Source: Physcomitrium patens
Lineage: Eukaryota; Streptophyta; Bryopsida; Funariales; Funariaceae
DNA length: 64,000 nt
Direction of reading: 5' to 3'
NCBI RefSeq assembly: GCF_000002425.4
Contig: NC_037275.1
Location: forward strand, 9,968,533 to 10,032,532
In this document: positions 1 to 12,639 of the stretch, in pieces
Numbering within the stretch: the first letter of the stretch is position 1
How the letters are laid out: every line of letters starts with the position of its first letter
The notes under the pieces: model-generated
The model's database searches: none
Seen by the model: the letters and a program-made list of their open reading frames with translations, nothing else
What the model was told of the DNA's origin: nothing
Translations under genes and position numbers: made by a program

Positions 1-3000
1 CAAAAAATAATATCAAAGAAGGTTCACGCAAGTACTAGGGCATCAATATTTGAGCATACTGTAGTTAAGTAAAGTTGCTTCAAAAGTCAATCTACAAAGA
101 CGGCAACCATAATGTGATTATGAGGCGTTTGTGACAAACATGTAATGACATTCATAGTCACTTGCTTCCAACATGCTGTAAATAGTGGAATTGACTACTA
201 TAGTTCAAAATACGTTGTATTGTGTGCTTTATTACATTGACATGACTTGTAGAAATGCACAAAAGTTCAAACATTACAATCTAAACATGCCCAAAATAAA
301 ATCTTTGAGATCTATTCTAGAGTCTTTTCTTACCCTAGATATCTAGATATTGGGATATCATGTCCATCTTGAAGTATGTGCATCTAAAATATAGTATTGT
401 TAGGTATATAAATTTACTTCTTGAAATAGAGTAAGCCATCACTAAGATTGTAATCTGCATACCGTATATCATCAACCTTCAATCGATCACTAACCATTTT
501 AAAATAAGCATCCTAATGTACAATTTTTTTCTATTTTACTTCTTTGGTTAAATTTGAAATAACTCTACTAATGGTAGCAACTTTTGTCTTGTCTCTTAAT
601 TCGGTCTTTAAGTTTGGTCTCCGCAATAAGCTATCTCACACAATATGTTATTGCCTTGTTTATACTCAAACTAGATATAAAAAAAACTGCAATTTTTCTT
701 CTTAACAACAATGCCATAATTTTATATTTTCTAAATGCAAATTATATAGTAAGGATTGATGGTTAGTTCAAACAACCATTGGCTTCTCCAATAGATAGTA
801 TCGCCATTTCTTTAAGTCATGTACAATTGCTAATTGCTCTCAATCACGTATAGAGAAATTATGCTCTATCTTTTTGAGCTTGGATGATTTATATGCCTTA
901 AGTTGAAGGCCCCTATTAAAGTCTTTTTGAAAGATCAATGTAATAGTAAGGTCAAAAGCATCAATGTCAAGTGTACAAGGAAGATTAAAATCATATAATT
1001 ACAATATAAGAGTAGTAATGAGTACATCCTTCAATCTATCAAAGGTACTTTGCTGCTCCAGTTTCTATTCAAATAGGGCATCTTTCTCTAATAGGTTTGT
1101 CAATGAGGTAGCTATGTGTATAAATCATTGAACAAAATGGCAATAATATCTAATAAGACCTAAAAATGAGTAGACTTTAGAAGCATCTTTAAGAGTTGAT
1201 TAATCCTCTATTGCTTTCATCTTATCTTGTTCCATGCACATGCCTTTGGAAGACATTACATGCCTCAAAAAGGTAGCTTTCAACTTGCAAAGTTCACATT
1301 TTATTTGCTTACAATAAAAGTGACTATCTTTGAAGGAGATTATCCTTACTACCTAATCAACTTGTTTATTTTCCACCTCCAGCTGTGGCATATTAAAAAT
1401 AACATTATATTTTAGCTTTGTTACCTTAAACTTCTTTCTTAGGATATAAGTGTTTTTCAATCTCAAGGTTTTTTCTTCAGATGTCTCACTTAATATGTTC
1501 TATTAATTATCTATAAGGTATATACTTCCTTTCTTGATTATCTTAGTTTTAATCTTAAATTGGTTGGTAATTTCAATCAAGATGCAATTTTTTGTAGAGC
1601 CACAATCTACAAGTACTTGACATGGTTGTCTTTTTAATAGTCCTATTAGATGTATCAATCGACTCTTTTTATAGTTGATTAAGGCCATGCCATTTGTGAC
1701 TGAGAGATAGTAGCTATCTGTAGTATTGGCCTTCGGTGCCTTTACTAGAGAGCCTTGTTTTTCTCCTCTATCTCATTATCCACTTGGTGAGTCTTGACAT
1801 TGTGAATCTATCTCATTTTGTTGATGATTGAATTTTGACATTTTGGACAATCTATAATGTGATGGCCTGGTTCTTTACAATAGAAATACAATCCCTTTTG
1901 CACCAATATTTGTTATCTTTGTGGTGTCAATGATCCTTATATGGCATCAATCTTCATTGGCATTGATTGTTGTACCAAAGTATTAGATAGTAGCATAAAA
2001 CTTTGTGCTATAGGTCGTGCTATACGATTTTTGAAATCAATAATATTGATCTTCTCTGCAATTCTAATTGCTTCTTCAAACATTTGTTGATCCTTTAGCT
2101 CCACCTCTCATTGGATCCTAGGTTTTATATTTCATAGAAATTGATCTATCATCTCTGCCTATGAAATATTACCAATTTGGAGATATAAAGACTTAAATTG
2201 AGAGACATAATCTTGCACCAATCTAGATTTTGTAAGATTTGTCAACTAATCATGTGCTATCTTCTCCACATTGATAGGCCAATATTGATTCTTGAACTAG
2301 GTCTCAAACTCCTTTCAATTACAAAATCTACCTTAAGCTTTATAGCTTTGAACTTGATATCACCACCAAATGGATGCTGCATCTTTTAAATAATTGGATA
2401 CATACATAATTCTTTCAATGGTATTTTCTTTAGATATTTGGAAGTATTGTTGTATGTTGATAAGCCATTGACTTATATCTTCTTATCTTGAAGTCTTAAA
2501 GTATGTACTAGGCTTAGTCAATTTCAGCCTAGAACATGTCAATTTTCTTATTCAAGAGGCTTCTATTTATCATTGTTAAGTAGCTATTTGACCTAAGAGG
2601 TATTGTATTTGAGCCTTCATCTAGAATTGTTCCACCATATCTTCCATGATGTAATTTTCTTATTAGATTCTACTATTCTAATGCCTTCTTATCTTTTCGT
2701 TCATTTTTTAGAAATAATTCATGATAGCTTTAATACAATATCTAATGTGACGATAATAATTGACCTCAAATCAGATGATGGCTATAGACATACTACCAAA
2801 GAATAGTCTAACACTCCCTTTGATACCAATAAAATAAGACTAGTCTATTTTGAGAGTCTAAATGTCTTCTAATCTACATCCACATAAAATCTCATCACAA
2901 GGTAGGATATAATGGACCAGAATAACAATGAAAAAATGAACAAAAGTAAACAAAATAGGACAAAAAAGAAAAAATTATGTAAAAAAAATAGAACAAAATA

Positions 3001-3417
3001 GAATTGAATATAAAAATGCCAAAGCAAATTTTACTAAGAAAGAAGGTCCAAAGCTATACCTAACCAAATAGCCAAAAGTCCTTAGCTAATTCTATTTATA
3101 CTTGGTTCTACCACCCTACGCTTTCTAAAATGTTCCTAGATGATAGACTCCTCTTAGATAACCACCCTAAACTCCTTTTAGAAGATTCTATAGTAGATCC
3201 TACTTAAATAACTACTTTAAGCCTTTTCTAGAAGGTTCTATGGTCGACTCTACCTAAATAACTACCTTAAGTTCTTTCTAAAATGTTCTACAATTTGTCC
3301 CACATGGTCCACTAATCTAGCCCTAATTATAAAAACTTCCATAATTTTTCAAGTATGGTTCCAACTATCTATGCCTATGTATCAATAATACAAATATCTT
3401 ATCTATACCCTGTTACA
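1..3417 (-). mobile_element. Ty3/gypsy chromovirus, 5' part, cut by window edge
   Basis: This is a decayed LTR retrotransposon read on the minus strand. From right to left it has an LTR (2830-3417), a tRNA-Met-like primer site beside it, gag remnants (about 2000-2560), an aspartic protease remnant (1503-1688, with LVDCGSTKN as the active-site loop), reverse transcriptase remnants (about 950-1500) and an RNase H remnant around 700-900. All frames carry stops. The same family recurs at 23284-32268 and 45276-52384, so the order of parts is confirmed by alignment within the window. The window edge cuts the integrase. The element ends exactly where a different gypsy family resumes (3418), so it inserted into that older element. 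Confidence 0.85.
2830..3417 (-). repeat. 5' LTR of the chromovirus at the window start
   Basis: On the minus strand the LTR begins TGTAACAGGG at 3417 and ends beside a primer-binding site (plus-strand CTTTGATACCAA, near 2818-2829) that reads TTGGTATCAAAG on the minus strand, close to the 3' end of initiator tRNA-Met. It aligns with the LTRs at 31783-32268, 45276-45797 and 51853-52384, which carry the same series of TTCTAGAA-like and TTCTAAAA-like segments. Confidence 0.8.
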
Positions 3418-5147
3418 CTAAGGCTTTTGAATCTAACAAGGCAAAGACTTTTTGATTTTTTGATCTTAAATAAACTTCTATTATAAAACAAGGTGAAGGA
3501 TCTAAAAAAAAATATTATCTTTATTAGGTGTTATATAAGATTTCAACCCCATAGACTCTATTATATTTGAAGAAACTTATTTTTTGATATATTATTCTTT
3601 TTTAATCTATATCAAAATTGATTAATAAGGGCTTTTTCATTTCAATCTATATTATAAGCAAGATTTTGGAATTCTATAGCATATATAGTGGCTAAATATG
3701 ATCTTTATCTTAAAGATATAAGTTTGGTCTCTATTATCTTTTTTTGATATTTTTTTCTAAAAGTGGCTATAAATACTTCTAAGAATGAATTTAGATCATA
3801 GAAAAAACATGAATTTTTTTCATCAAAGGTGTAAACCAAGAGAGAGTATTCTTAGGGAGAAATACACTTATGAATCTAACTTAGGTAAATCCATCAAAGT
3901 ATTGAGAAAGATGCAATTTTAGATTTTTATTTATTACAAAAATCTTTGAAATCTTGATCTTATTCCATCAAACTTTGTAGGCATACTTATCTTTGCCTCT
4001 TTCATACTTAGAATAATAAGACTTCTTAGTTTTAGTTGTGAGCCTGATCTACTTATTTTTTTCAATTGCACAACTTTTTGATGTAGAATTTGAACTTTAT
4101 TATTGATTTTTCCTATAGATATCAAAATACTACTTCTATCATTGTTGTTAGAGATATAAGAGATTTCCACCCTAAGACTGTTAATAAATTCATAAAAATT
4201 TGTAATGATTTCAAATCTATTCTAATTTTTGCAATAAGTAGTATCCAAAAAAATTTCTTCTATAAACAATTCAAACAAATCTAAAAATTAAATTAGAAGC
4301 AGATAATTAACAACTTCTAATATTAAATGAAAGTTTTTAGAAAGAAGGCTAGTCCACTCTTTTGAAGAAAAAAATGAATATTGAAAAACTAAAAGCGAAT
4401 TTAAGAATGAATAGTCTACAACCTTCAAATCATAATAATGAAAGTGGAATAATCTACTCTCTTATAATAAAAAAAACAAAAAAGGTGAGTTAGAATTCTT
4501 ATCAAACTATTAAGAATATAAATCTTAAAAAACTAAAAGATCAATATATTCCAGTGTCACTTGAAATATTTGAAAAATTACTCAAAGATGGTATGATATT
4601 AAAATTAGAATGGCTATTGCCAAAGACAAGAAGATAAAAAAAATTTAAAATATGACTAAAGACTAGAAAAACATTCATAAGAATAAAGAAGTTTTAGCTC
4701 TTGCCTCCATATATATTACCTAACTAGAAGCTATGTGGTGATGTCCTATAAGATCTCTAATATATGTCTAATTTGTAAGACATGTTGTCTTGTTATATGA
4801 AATCTTGCTTGAAAATATGCTATATACTTGGCTATAGAAGATAAAAAGAAATTACAATAATAAGCCTTAATTTTTTTATTAGAATCATATATAAATTATA
4901 ATTAAAGCTTAATAAACATAATTAAATATTAATCAAGTTTAATTGATTTTTTATAGAAATTATGAAAGAAATATAAAAAAAATTCTAAAGAAATTTTAAA
5001 GAAATCATAAAGAAATAATATAGAAATCCTAAAGAAATCCTAAAAATCTAAAAGAAATTTTTAAAAAATTCTAAAGAACTTCTAATTAAATTATAAAATA
5101 TTCAAAAGAAATTTAAAAGAATTCTTAAAGAAATCTTAAAGAAATTC

Positions 5148-5178
<31 letters not shown>

Positions 5179-6563
5179 GTAACCATAAAGATCTGTAGTC
5201 AAATTCTAATGAAATTTAATAAAAACTTAATCAAATCCTATTGAAATTCTAAAGAAATCCTAATCAAATCTGAGTAATTCAAATCAATTCTAGAGTAGTT
5301 TTAGAACCTCAATATCTATTGATTAAACCATTGATCTTATTTAAAATTCCATACACATTTCAATATTTTTATTAAAAAAAAGAAAAAAAAAAATTGAAGA
5401 GAATTGAACTTACAAAATAGGAGAGAAATATCATAATATACTTAGGTATCAACCTACTTCCATCTTTGATCTTAATATTGATCTTCTCTTAGGAATAATT
5501 CTTAATTGAATTGTTATTTTTTTTTCAAATTTTACTTAAGTATTAGAAGTCAAGTCAAATATTAGTTCCAGTTAAAATTATTTCAATCCAAATGGAAAAT
5601 TGTTGCAATTCTTAAATAACCTTATTAGACCTAAAAATCCAATTTTTGAGACCCTAGCCAACTTAAACTTCAATAGCCTTTAATCCAATTGTCCAATCAA
5701 GTTCAAATTAACAATATATGTTTAGTATATCTACATACACAAACTTATAAAATTTTATTTATAGATTTGCTAAGAAACTTATGAAATTTTTTAAATTATA
5801 AATCCTATTTTATTTCACATAATCCAGAGTCATCTAAAACAACCTTAAATTTGCTAAACTCTTATAAAGTGTTTACAAACTCAAATTTTCCAAATCAAAT
5901 GCTTAAAAAAATTCTATGAAGTCTTCTTTCAAATCTTACTCTTTGATTTATAAAAGAATCCTATAGTCATTGTTAGGTGTGTAATTTTCTTTCTCAAGGT
6001 CTAATTTTGAGCTTAGTTGATAGCTGGTCCTCTTTTGATATCAATTTTTGGTTTCTTGAGGTAGTTTTTGCTGAAATCAACATTTAATTCCTTAGTATAT
6101 ATGCCTACATTATTTATTTTTCTAATCTATCTTGTTTTTTTTTATTTATGGTCCTACAAAGTAAGTAGAAGCTTACTTTGTAAAAAGGCAACATTGATAC
6201 TTTTAGTGTATTATCTTTTAACTATTATTTATATTTTTGAGATAATTTTCTTTAATATTTTAAAATATGATCTTCTATAATATAATATTTTTAAATTTTT
6301 TTTACCTTTTAGCCATATTACATCATAACAACATGTCTTAATTTGCAAAGCAAATTTCTTATATGCATGCCACATTATTAGCTTGTAACATATGGCTAAC
6401 TTGTTAATTAAGTTTTTAATCTATTAATTAACTATAAATATATATAAAGTCAAATATGTATTTATGAAGCTCTAAGAAGATTTTCCATAAGATAATATTA
6501 AATCTATCTTTGTTACCTTCTACTTAACACTTCTTATTTAGAAGAATATATATGTCCATGATA
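3418..6563 (-). mobile_element. Ty3/gypsy element (second family), gag and 5' LTR
   Basis: Minus-strand fragment of a second gypsy family, cut on the left by the chromovirus insertion. The gag remnant at 3934-4170 contains KISMPTKFDGIRSRFQRF, a KFDGTRSKF-type gag motif that recurs at 41860-42010 in the copy at 35838-42940. A degenerate primer-binding site lies near 4310. The LTR starts near 4505 and ends at 6563 in GTCCATGATA, but it is split by the array-bearing LTR at 4796-6330. No open gene remains. Confidence 0.75.
4796..6330 (+). repeat. Solo LTR of the array-bearing family, copy A
   Basis: Starts TGTCTTGTTATATG and ends TACATCATAACA. It is flanked on both sides by ACATGT (4790-4795 and 6331-6336), a target-site duplication of 5-6 bp, within the LTR of an older gypsy element. 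It shares its start, its middle segments and its end with copies at 7131-9065, 25499-27113, 46983-48442 and (inverted) 39460-41105. The CCTAAA-type array is nearly absent here and is replaced by AAGAAATCCTAAA-like repeats at about 4970-5260. No internal retrotransposon region is attached, so this is a solo LTR. Confidence 0.8.
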
Positions 6564-6769
6564 AATATCACCATTCAAATTTTAATATCTCTCTATATTT
6601 TAAGAAGTAACACTTGATATTTTGGTAATATATCGTCATATTAAATTCACCTAGCATGTTAACTTAGCATTCTACTTCTATTCTTTTCAATCTAATATGT
6701 TATTTCTTATGGCTCTAAAGCAGATCTTGAATCTTATAAATAGTAACAAAGAAATTTATTTTAGAATAA
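6564..6769. other. Short AT-rich spacer between two gypsy LTRs
   Basis: Nothing coding is visible. The stretch separates the LTR ending at 6563 from the next LTR of the same family, which starts near 6770, and may be older genomic target DNA. Confidence 0.4.
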
Positions 6770-7130
6770 ATAAAAATATATTAAAGATAAGAACTTGATG
6801 AAAGTAAATAAACAAGTGAGACTTTCTCAAAGAATTATGAAAAAATAAAAATAAGAAAGTATTTATATTAATAAAGAAATTAGAATGGCTATTGCCAAAA
6901 GACAAGAAAATTAGAGACGCTTGAAACTAGATTAGAAGCAAGAAAAGAGTTGACAAGAATGAAGAAGGCTTCACTCTTGCCTCTATATATATTATCTACT
7001 TAAGAGCTGTGTCGCAATATTCTATAGGACCTCCAAAATATGTTGATTATACACAAGATATTTCTTAACTTACAAGCCAAATATTCTATATGGACACCAT
7101 ATAGTTACCTTGTTTTGTAAGCTACCAACA

Positions 7131-9065
7131 TGTTATTGTATTCCATGGCATTTGGCTTGAGAATGCATTAGGCACCTAGCTGTGGAAGATAAAAGAAAAA
7201 TTGCAACAACAAGTTTTAATAACTCTAATAGATTCTTAAATAAATTATAATTAAAGATTAGAAAATATAATCAAACATCAATAAAATTTAATTAAAATTT
7301 CAAAGGAATTATACAAGAAATAAAAAGAATTTTTAGAGATCCTTTAAATAAATCATAAAAAAATAATATAGAAATTCAAAAAAAAATACTAAAATAGAAA
7401 TCTTAATAAAAAATTAAAAGAAAAATCTTAATTAAATCTTAGTCAAAATTTAGTCAAATCTTAATCAAATCTTAGTCAAACCTTGGTCAAATCTTAATCA
7501 AACCTTAATCAACCTTTAAATAAGCTCTAATCAAATCTTAATCAAATTCTAAACAAACCCTAACCAAATCCTAAATAAATCCTAGTCAAATCTTAGTCAA
7601 ATTCCAAATAAGTCCTAATCATTTTGTAATCAAATCTTAATTAAATTCTAATAAAATCCTAATCAAATCCTAGACAAATCCTAAATAAGTCCTAATCAAA
7701 TCCTAAATAAATTTTAGTCAAACTCTAGTCAAATCCTAATCAAATCCTCATCAAACCTTAAACAAATCCTAAACAAATCCTAAACAAATCCTAACCAAAT
7801 ATTAAATAAATCTTAATCAAATCTTAAATATAACCTAATCAAATCTTAGATAAATTCTAACCAAATTCTAACCTAAACCAAATCCTAATCCTAATCAAAT
7901 CTTAAATCAAATCTAAAATTCTAATCCTAATCTTAACCAAATCCTAATCCTAATCAAATCTTAAATCAATCCAAAATCCTAATCCTAATCTTAAACTGAA
8001 TCCTAATCAATTCCAAGTAATTCCTATAGTAGTTTTAAATCTCAATAACTAATGAATGAATTGTTTATTTTAACTCAAAATTTGCACATCTTTTCACAAT
8101 TAAGTTGATAAGGAGTAAAAATAAAATTAAAAATGATCGAAATTACCAAATAGATGATAACCTCAAAAATGTGCTTGAGTGTCGGCTAGTCTTCTTCTCT
8201 CACCTTGATGCTAATCTCCCAAAGTCAATTACTCTTGATTGAACCATTACTTTGATTCCAAACTTTACACACTTATTAGAAATCAAGTTGACAACCTCTA
8301 TGAAAAAAAAATTCTTAAATCTAATTGGTAAATTGACAGATATCTAAGTAAATCTTATTGGTCTTGAAAACCCTAAATTCTGAGACCATAATTTAGAAAA
8401 ACCTTCATGCCTTTCAATCAAATTGTTCGATCAAATCCAAATTCACAGCACATGTCAAGCACAACTACATCCGCAAATCCAAATTTTTTCACTTGTAGAT
8501 CTATTGCCAAATTTACAAAATTCTCCAAAAAGTATCATCCATTTTATTTTACAAATCCAGAGTCACACAAAACAAATTCCAATTTTGCAAAGCTCTTATA
8601 AAGTCAATACACATTCAAATTACTTCAAATTAAAACTCAAAGAAACTTCATCAAATCAACTTTTAGATAATTTTCTTTGATCACTAAAAGAACTCTAGAG
8701 TTGTTGTCAAGGTTTGGTTTTGTGCCTCAAGATCTGATTTCAATCTTAGTTAGTAACCGATCTTCTTTGGATATCAACTCTTGAATTTTTAAGGTAATTT
8801 TTACCAAAAACTACTCTTAATTTCTTTTTAAAGGTACATATATTATTTATTTTTCTAATCTACCTTATTTTGCTCTATTTGTGGTCCTACAAAAAAAATA
8901 GAAGTCTATTTTGCAAAAAGGCAGCATTAGCTTGTTTAATTTTTCTATCCCTTGACTATTATCTATTTTTTTAAGATAATTTTTTATAATATTTTTGAAA
9001 TAAGATCTTCAAAAATATGATATTTTCTTCACGCATTCACCTATTAGCCATTTTACATCATAACA
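7131..9065 (+). repeat. Solo LTR of the array-bearing family, copy B
   Basis: Starts TGTTATTGTATTCCATG and ends ACATCATAACA. This is the longest copy because its internal tandem array (about 7430-8010) is the largest, made of units such as AAATCCTAATC and AAACAAATCCT. The flanks are not a simple short duplication. About 33 bp of the host LTR, ending AAGCTACCAACA on the left and AAGCTATCAATAC on the right, is present on both sides. Confidence 0.75.
7430..8010 (+). repeat. Degenerate telomere-like tandem array in LTR copy B
   Basis: Roughly 580 bp of head-to-tail units of 10-13 bp built on CCTAAA or TCCTAATC separated by CAAAT. It is related to the plant telomere unit CCCTAAA but with irregular spacing and many T-for-C changes. 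Its position inside the LTR is the same in the other copies, so it belongs to the LTR and not to a chromosome end. Confidence 0.75.
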
Positions 9066-10535
9066 TATAATTAGTTTATTTTGCAAGCTATCAATACGTG
9101 TGACATGTGATTAATTTGTTGACTAAGTTTCTAATCAAGTATAAATACATATAAATTCAAAGCAGTGTGTATGAAGCTTGTAAGAAGCTTTCTTAGAAGC
9201 TATTATAAAATTATTCTATTTTTATTTACTTCTATCTATTTATATTATCTAAATAATAATTATAGTAAATATATGTCTATGATATTATTTCTCCTTTTAG
9301 AGATAAATGCCATAAGGAATGGCAATCACATGTTGAAGAAGTCTAAGATGTGGCAAATTTTATTTCCTATATACTTTAAACTTTATTTTCTTTGAAGGTA
9401 ATTGATAGGTCCTTTTAGTCATTGATAATATTCCATTCCAAGGTGAAAAGACTACTATATTATTTAAACATTGTTGAAATCTTCGTAACTTTATTCAAAC
9501 TAAATATTTGTAATACCATCACGAGTTGTTCTTATTTCCAATAAAATCACCAAATATCAAGACTCCCTCTTAGGTTGTTGAAACCTTTGTAATTTTCTAA
9601 CTTCATCTCTTTAATCCCACAATTATACAAAAACTACAAATAAGGATAGAAGGTAGAATGCAATCATTCCTAAATTGTATTTTTTTTCTAACAAAGGTTT
9701 GATATTTTTTATCTTAGTTTTGATGGATGTTATTGATGAAAAGCTTTGACCTTCTCTATTGCATTTGTAAGGTTTTTTGCTTGCTCCCATGTACATTTAT
9801 TAATATCATACATGTGCCAATAAATAAGATATTTCAACCTATGTTTGTACTATCTCAAGTCTAAGACTTCTTCTACATTAAATTCTTCATTATTATCCAT
9901 TGCAATAGGAGGTCGTGATATTTGACTTCTTTCTAGAAATTTTATTGTCTTATACGACTTTCAAAGAATCATGTAAAATATAAGATAGATTTTCATGGAC
10001 TTTAGTAGATATAATTGATAAGAAATTAGATTGATTTATTCATAAATAGAAAATAGTTCAAGTCTACAATGATCTAACTTATCACAAGATCAAATAATTT
10101 TAATATTATAATAAAGTAATCATATCTTATTATTAATATAAAAATGAGGTTGTTTCTTGCAATAGGCATCCGTATTGTTCTTTTGTTGTTCTTGAGCCTC
10201 TTTTAGTTGTATCTTCATTGCTATATGTAGCTCAAATAAATGATTTGTTAATTTTTTTGTTGCATGATTATCAACTTTTAAAAATTCAAAAGCATCAAAT
10301 TATAGATGATAATTATAATTAATAAAAAAATATATTTTTTACATAAAAGAATGTACCATATTATTATAAGAAAAATCTATTAATGGCAAAAGAGTTATCT
10401 AATCATCTTCTTGGTAGTTGATAGTATACTTCAAATATTACTCAAAAACTTGATTCACATGCTTTGTTTGTCTATCAATTTGAAGATGAAAAGTTGAAGA
10501 TAGTTTTATATCTATCTTTAGAATTTTAAAAAGCA

Positions 10536-10900
10536 TTATCTAAAATCTTGATATAAACTAAGTTTTCCTATTTGATATAATATTTTTAGGTAGTCTATGA
10601 TAGCAATAGATATTGTTAATGAAAAACTTGTTTCTTTACTTATGATAGATTTTGTATATGGTATAAAATATACCATCTTAGTGAAATGATCTACTATCAC
10701 AAATATAAAGTCATAAGAACTTGAGAGTAAAAGATCCATAATAAAATCTTTAGAAATAGAAAGCTATGATTGTTTTGGAATGAATAATGGCTAAAAAAGT
10801 CTATATGGTCAATGACAAGGAGTTTTTGATATTAAGCACACATCATAAGATCGTAAAAAAATTTCGACCGCCTTCCATATTTGAGGCTACCAAAAAATTT
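10536..10900 (-). pseudogene. Gypsy integrase core remnant
   Basis: The minus-strand frame contains SYDFIFVIVDHFTKMVYFIP, the start of a retroviral-type integrase catalytic core (D-x-L/F-T-K-M motif), followed by stops. The same segment is preserved at 36805-37020 in the related element. The enzyme would join element DNA to the genome, and this copy cannot make it. Confidence 0.7.
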
Positions 10901-11708
10901 GGATATAAGTTTCAAAGTCTTATTATATCCAAAATATCTTGTTATTAGAAAGTCATAATAAGCTTGAGAATACGTAATCAAGCTTCATCTTCTAAAACAT
11001 ATAAGCAACTTTTAAATTATTTTAGATTGTTTTTGAATTCAAACTTAGAAATATCATGAGACTCATTGAATATGCTTATATTATATTGAGAAAAAAGAAT
11101 AATCCACTCTTAATCAAGAAAAGATAAAGCTCTAATATTATAAGTATACTCTTGTTAATTTTTCAAGGATAAAAACTCAATGAAAATAAATAAATAAGTA
11201 AGATTTTTTTAAAGAAGTATGACAAAATAAAAATAAAAAGGTATTTATATTAAAAAAGAAATTAGAATAGCTATTGCTAAAAGATAAAGAAACTAGAGAC
11301 TCTTGTAACTAGACTAGAAGTAAGAAAGGAATTGATAACAGTGAAGAAGGCTTCATTCTTATCTTTATATATGTTGTCTATCTAGGAGCTATGTGGCGAC
11401 GTTCTATAAGACCTCTAAAACATGTTAATTTTGTACAAGTTATATTTTAGCTTGTAAGATAATTTTTTTATATACATGCCACATAGTTACCTTGTTTTGT
11501 AAGCTATCAATATGTGTGGCATATAGTTAACTTGTTGACTAAATTTTTAACCTATTAATCAATTACAAATACATGTAGAATTAAAGCAACATCTATAAAG
11601 CTTCTAAGAAGCTTTCCTAAAAGATATTATGAAATTAATCTATTTTTATTTATTTTTATTTATTTTTATTATTTAGATAATAATTATAATAAATATATAT
11701 TTATGATA

Positions 11709-12361
11709 GAATGCTACAATTACATCTTAGTTTGAAAATCTAGCAAACTTCAAAAAATTGCATAGTTCAAGGAAGATTAAGATATGTAAGAAGTAGACAT
11801 CAAAATTTAGAGCTTTGGTATAATTCACTGTCTAAATAAACAAAGCATCAAAGAGCAAGTTCAATCTTTCTATAGCCAACATATTAGGTTAATTGCATAC
11901 TTTCAAAGCAAAGTTTATGGCTACATATGATTAGTCAATTAATACCAAAATTAACATTGATGAAAAAGATTAGAAGTGGAGTATATACACCATAGATACA
12001 AAGTTGAAGGACACTTGTTGACTCTTCAAAAGAATACATGCTTTGTATGATATAAAGCCAAACATGATTCCTTTCTTTGACTCCACAATAGTAATAAATA
12101 TAATCTCACCAATATTGTTGTAAGACTCTGAGGCAATATTGATGACTAATTTATTGTTGTTATTGCTTGATTGAATTTATTGCCTAAATAATTACTACTC
12201 AAAAATACTTATAAGATTGTATTGTAAGAAAATTCTAATGAATGAAATGAGGTATACAAGAAGGAGCATAATCTTTTGTTTTCTTTCATTTTTTTCTAAT
12301 TCTAATATTTATCACCATCATATTTTGTAAGACATCTATTTATTAGTAATAATGCCACTAT
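11709..12361. other. Unrecognised decayed stretch, possible old coding region
   Basis: Lies between the LTR end and a fragment of the array-bearing LTR. On the plus strand (about 11900-12250) one frame reads KWSIYTIDTKLKDTC and HALYDIKPNMIPFFD with several stops, which looks like decayed protein-coding sequence. I do not recognise the family. It could be part of the neighbouring Harbinger-like element or of another transposon. Confidence 0.3.
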
Positions 12362-12425
12362 TGTTGTATTACATGTCATCCTGTTTGAAAATACATTGAG
12401 CATCTAGTAGTGAATTTTCAAGGTT
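12362..12425 (+). repeat. 5' fragment of the array-bearing LTR, copy F
   Basis: About 60 bp starting TGTTGTATTACATGTCATCC matches the start of the array-bearing LTR copies (compare 7131 and 25499) and then breaks off. Confidence 0.55.
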
Positions 12426-12639
12426 CTAAAGGCCTCTAATTTTGGAAGTGATATCTTTGTGAGCTATTATACAAGTAAATAGAACTTGACAAATTTTGTG
12501 ATATATACTTGTAGTGCAAGTTGTCACCTCTAAAATCAAAGGCTTGACACAACAATGCATTTTACAACAATACAAAAAAGAAAAAAATTGTGGCAAGATC
12601 TAAAAAAAAAAAAAAATTTTATTTTTACTTGCACAACAC

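Larger units (their letters stand above)
6770..11708 (-). mobile_element. Ty3/gypsy element (second family), internally deleted
   Basis: Minus-strand element with a 3' LTR (about 6770-9284, split by the array LTR at 7131-9065) and a 5' LTR (about 11155-11708). Between them only the 3' internal region and an integrase remnant survive (9285-11150). Gag, protease and reverse transcriptase are missing, so the element has lost several kilobases. Both LTRs share the AGTGAAGAAGGCTTCA-type segment and the terminal TATGATA (TGTCATAG on the other strand). The region 9700-10500 aligns with 36430-36800 of the copy at 35838-42940. Confidence 0.7.

Noticed and set aside
7430..8010. CRISPR-like array
   Set aside because: Units are adjacent and degenerate without unique spacers, and the context is a eukaryotic LTR.
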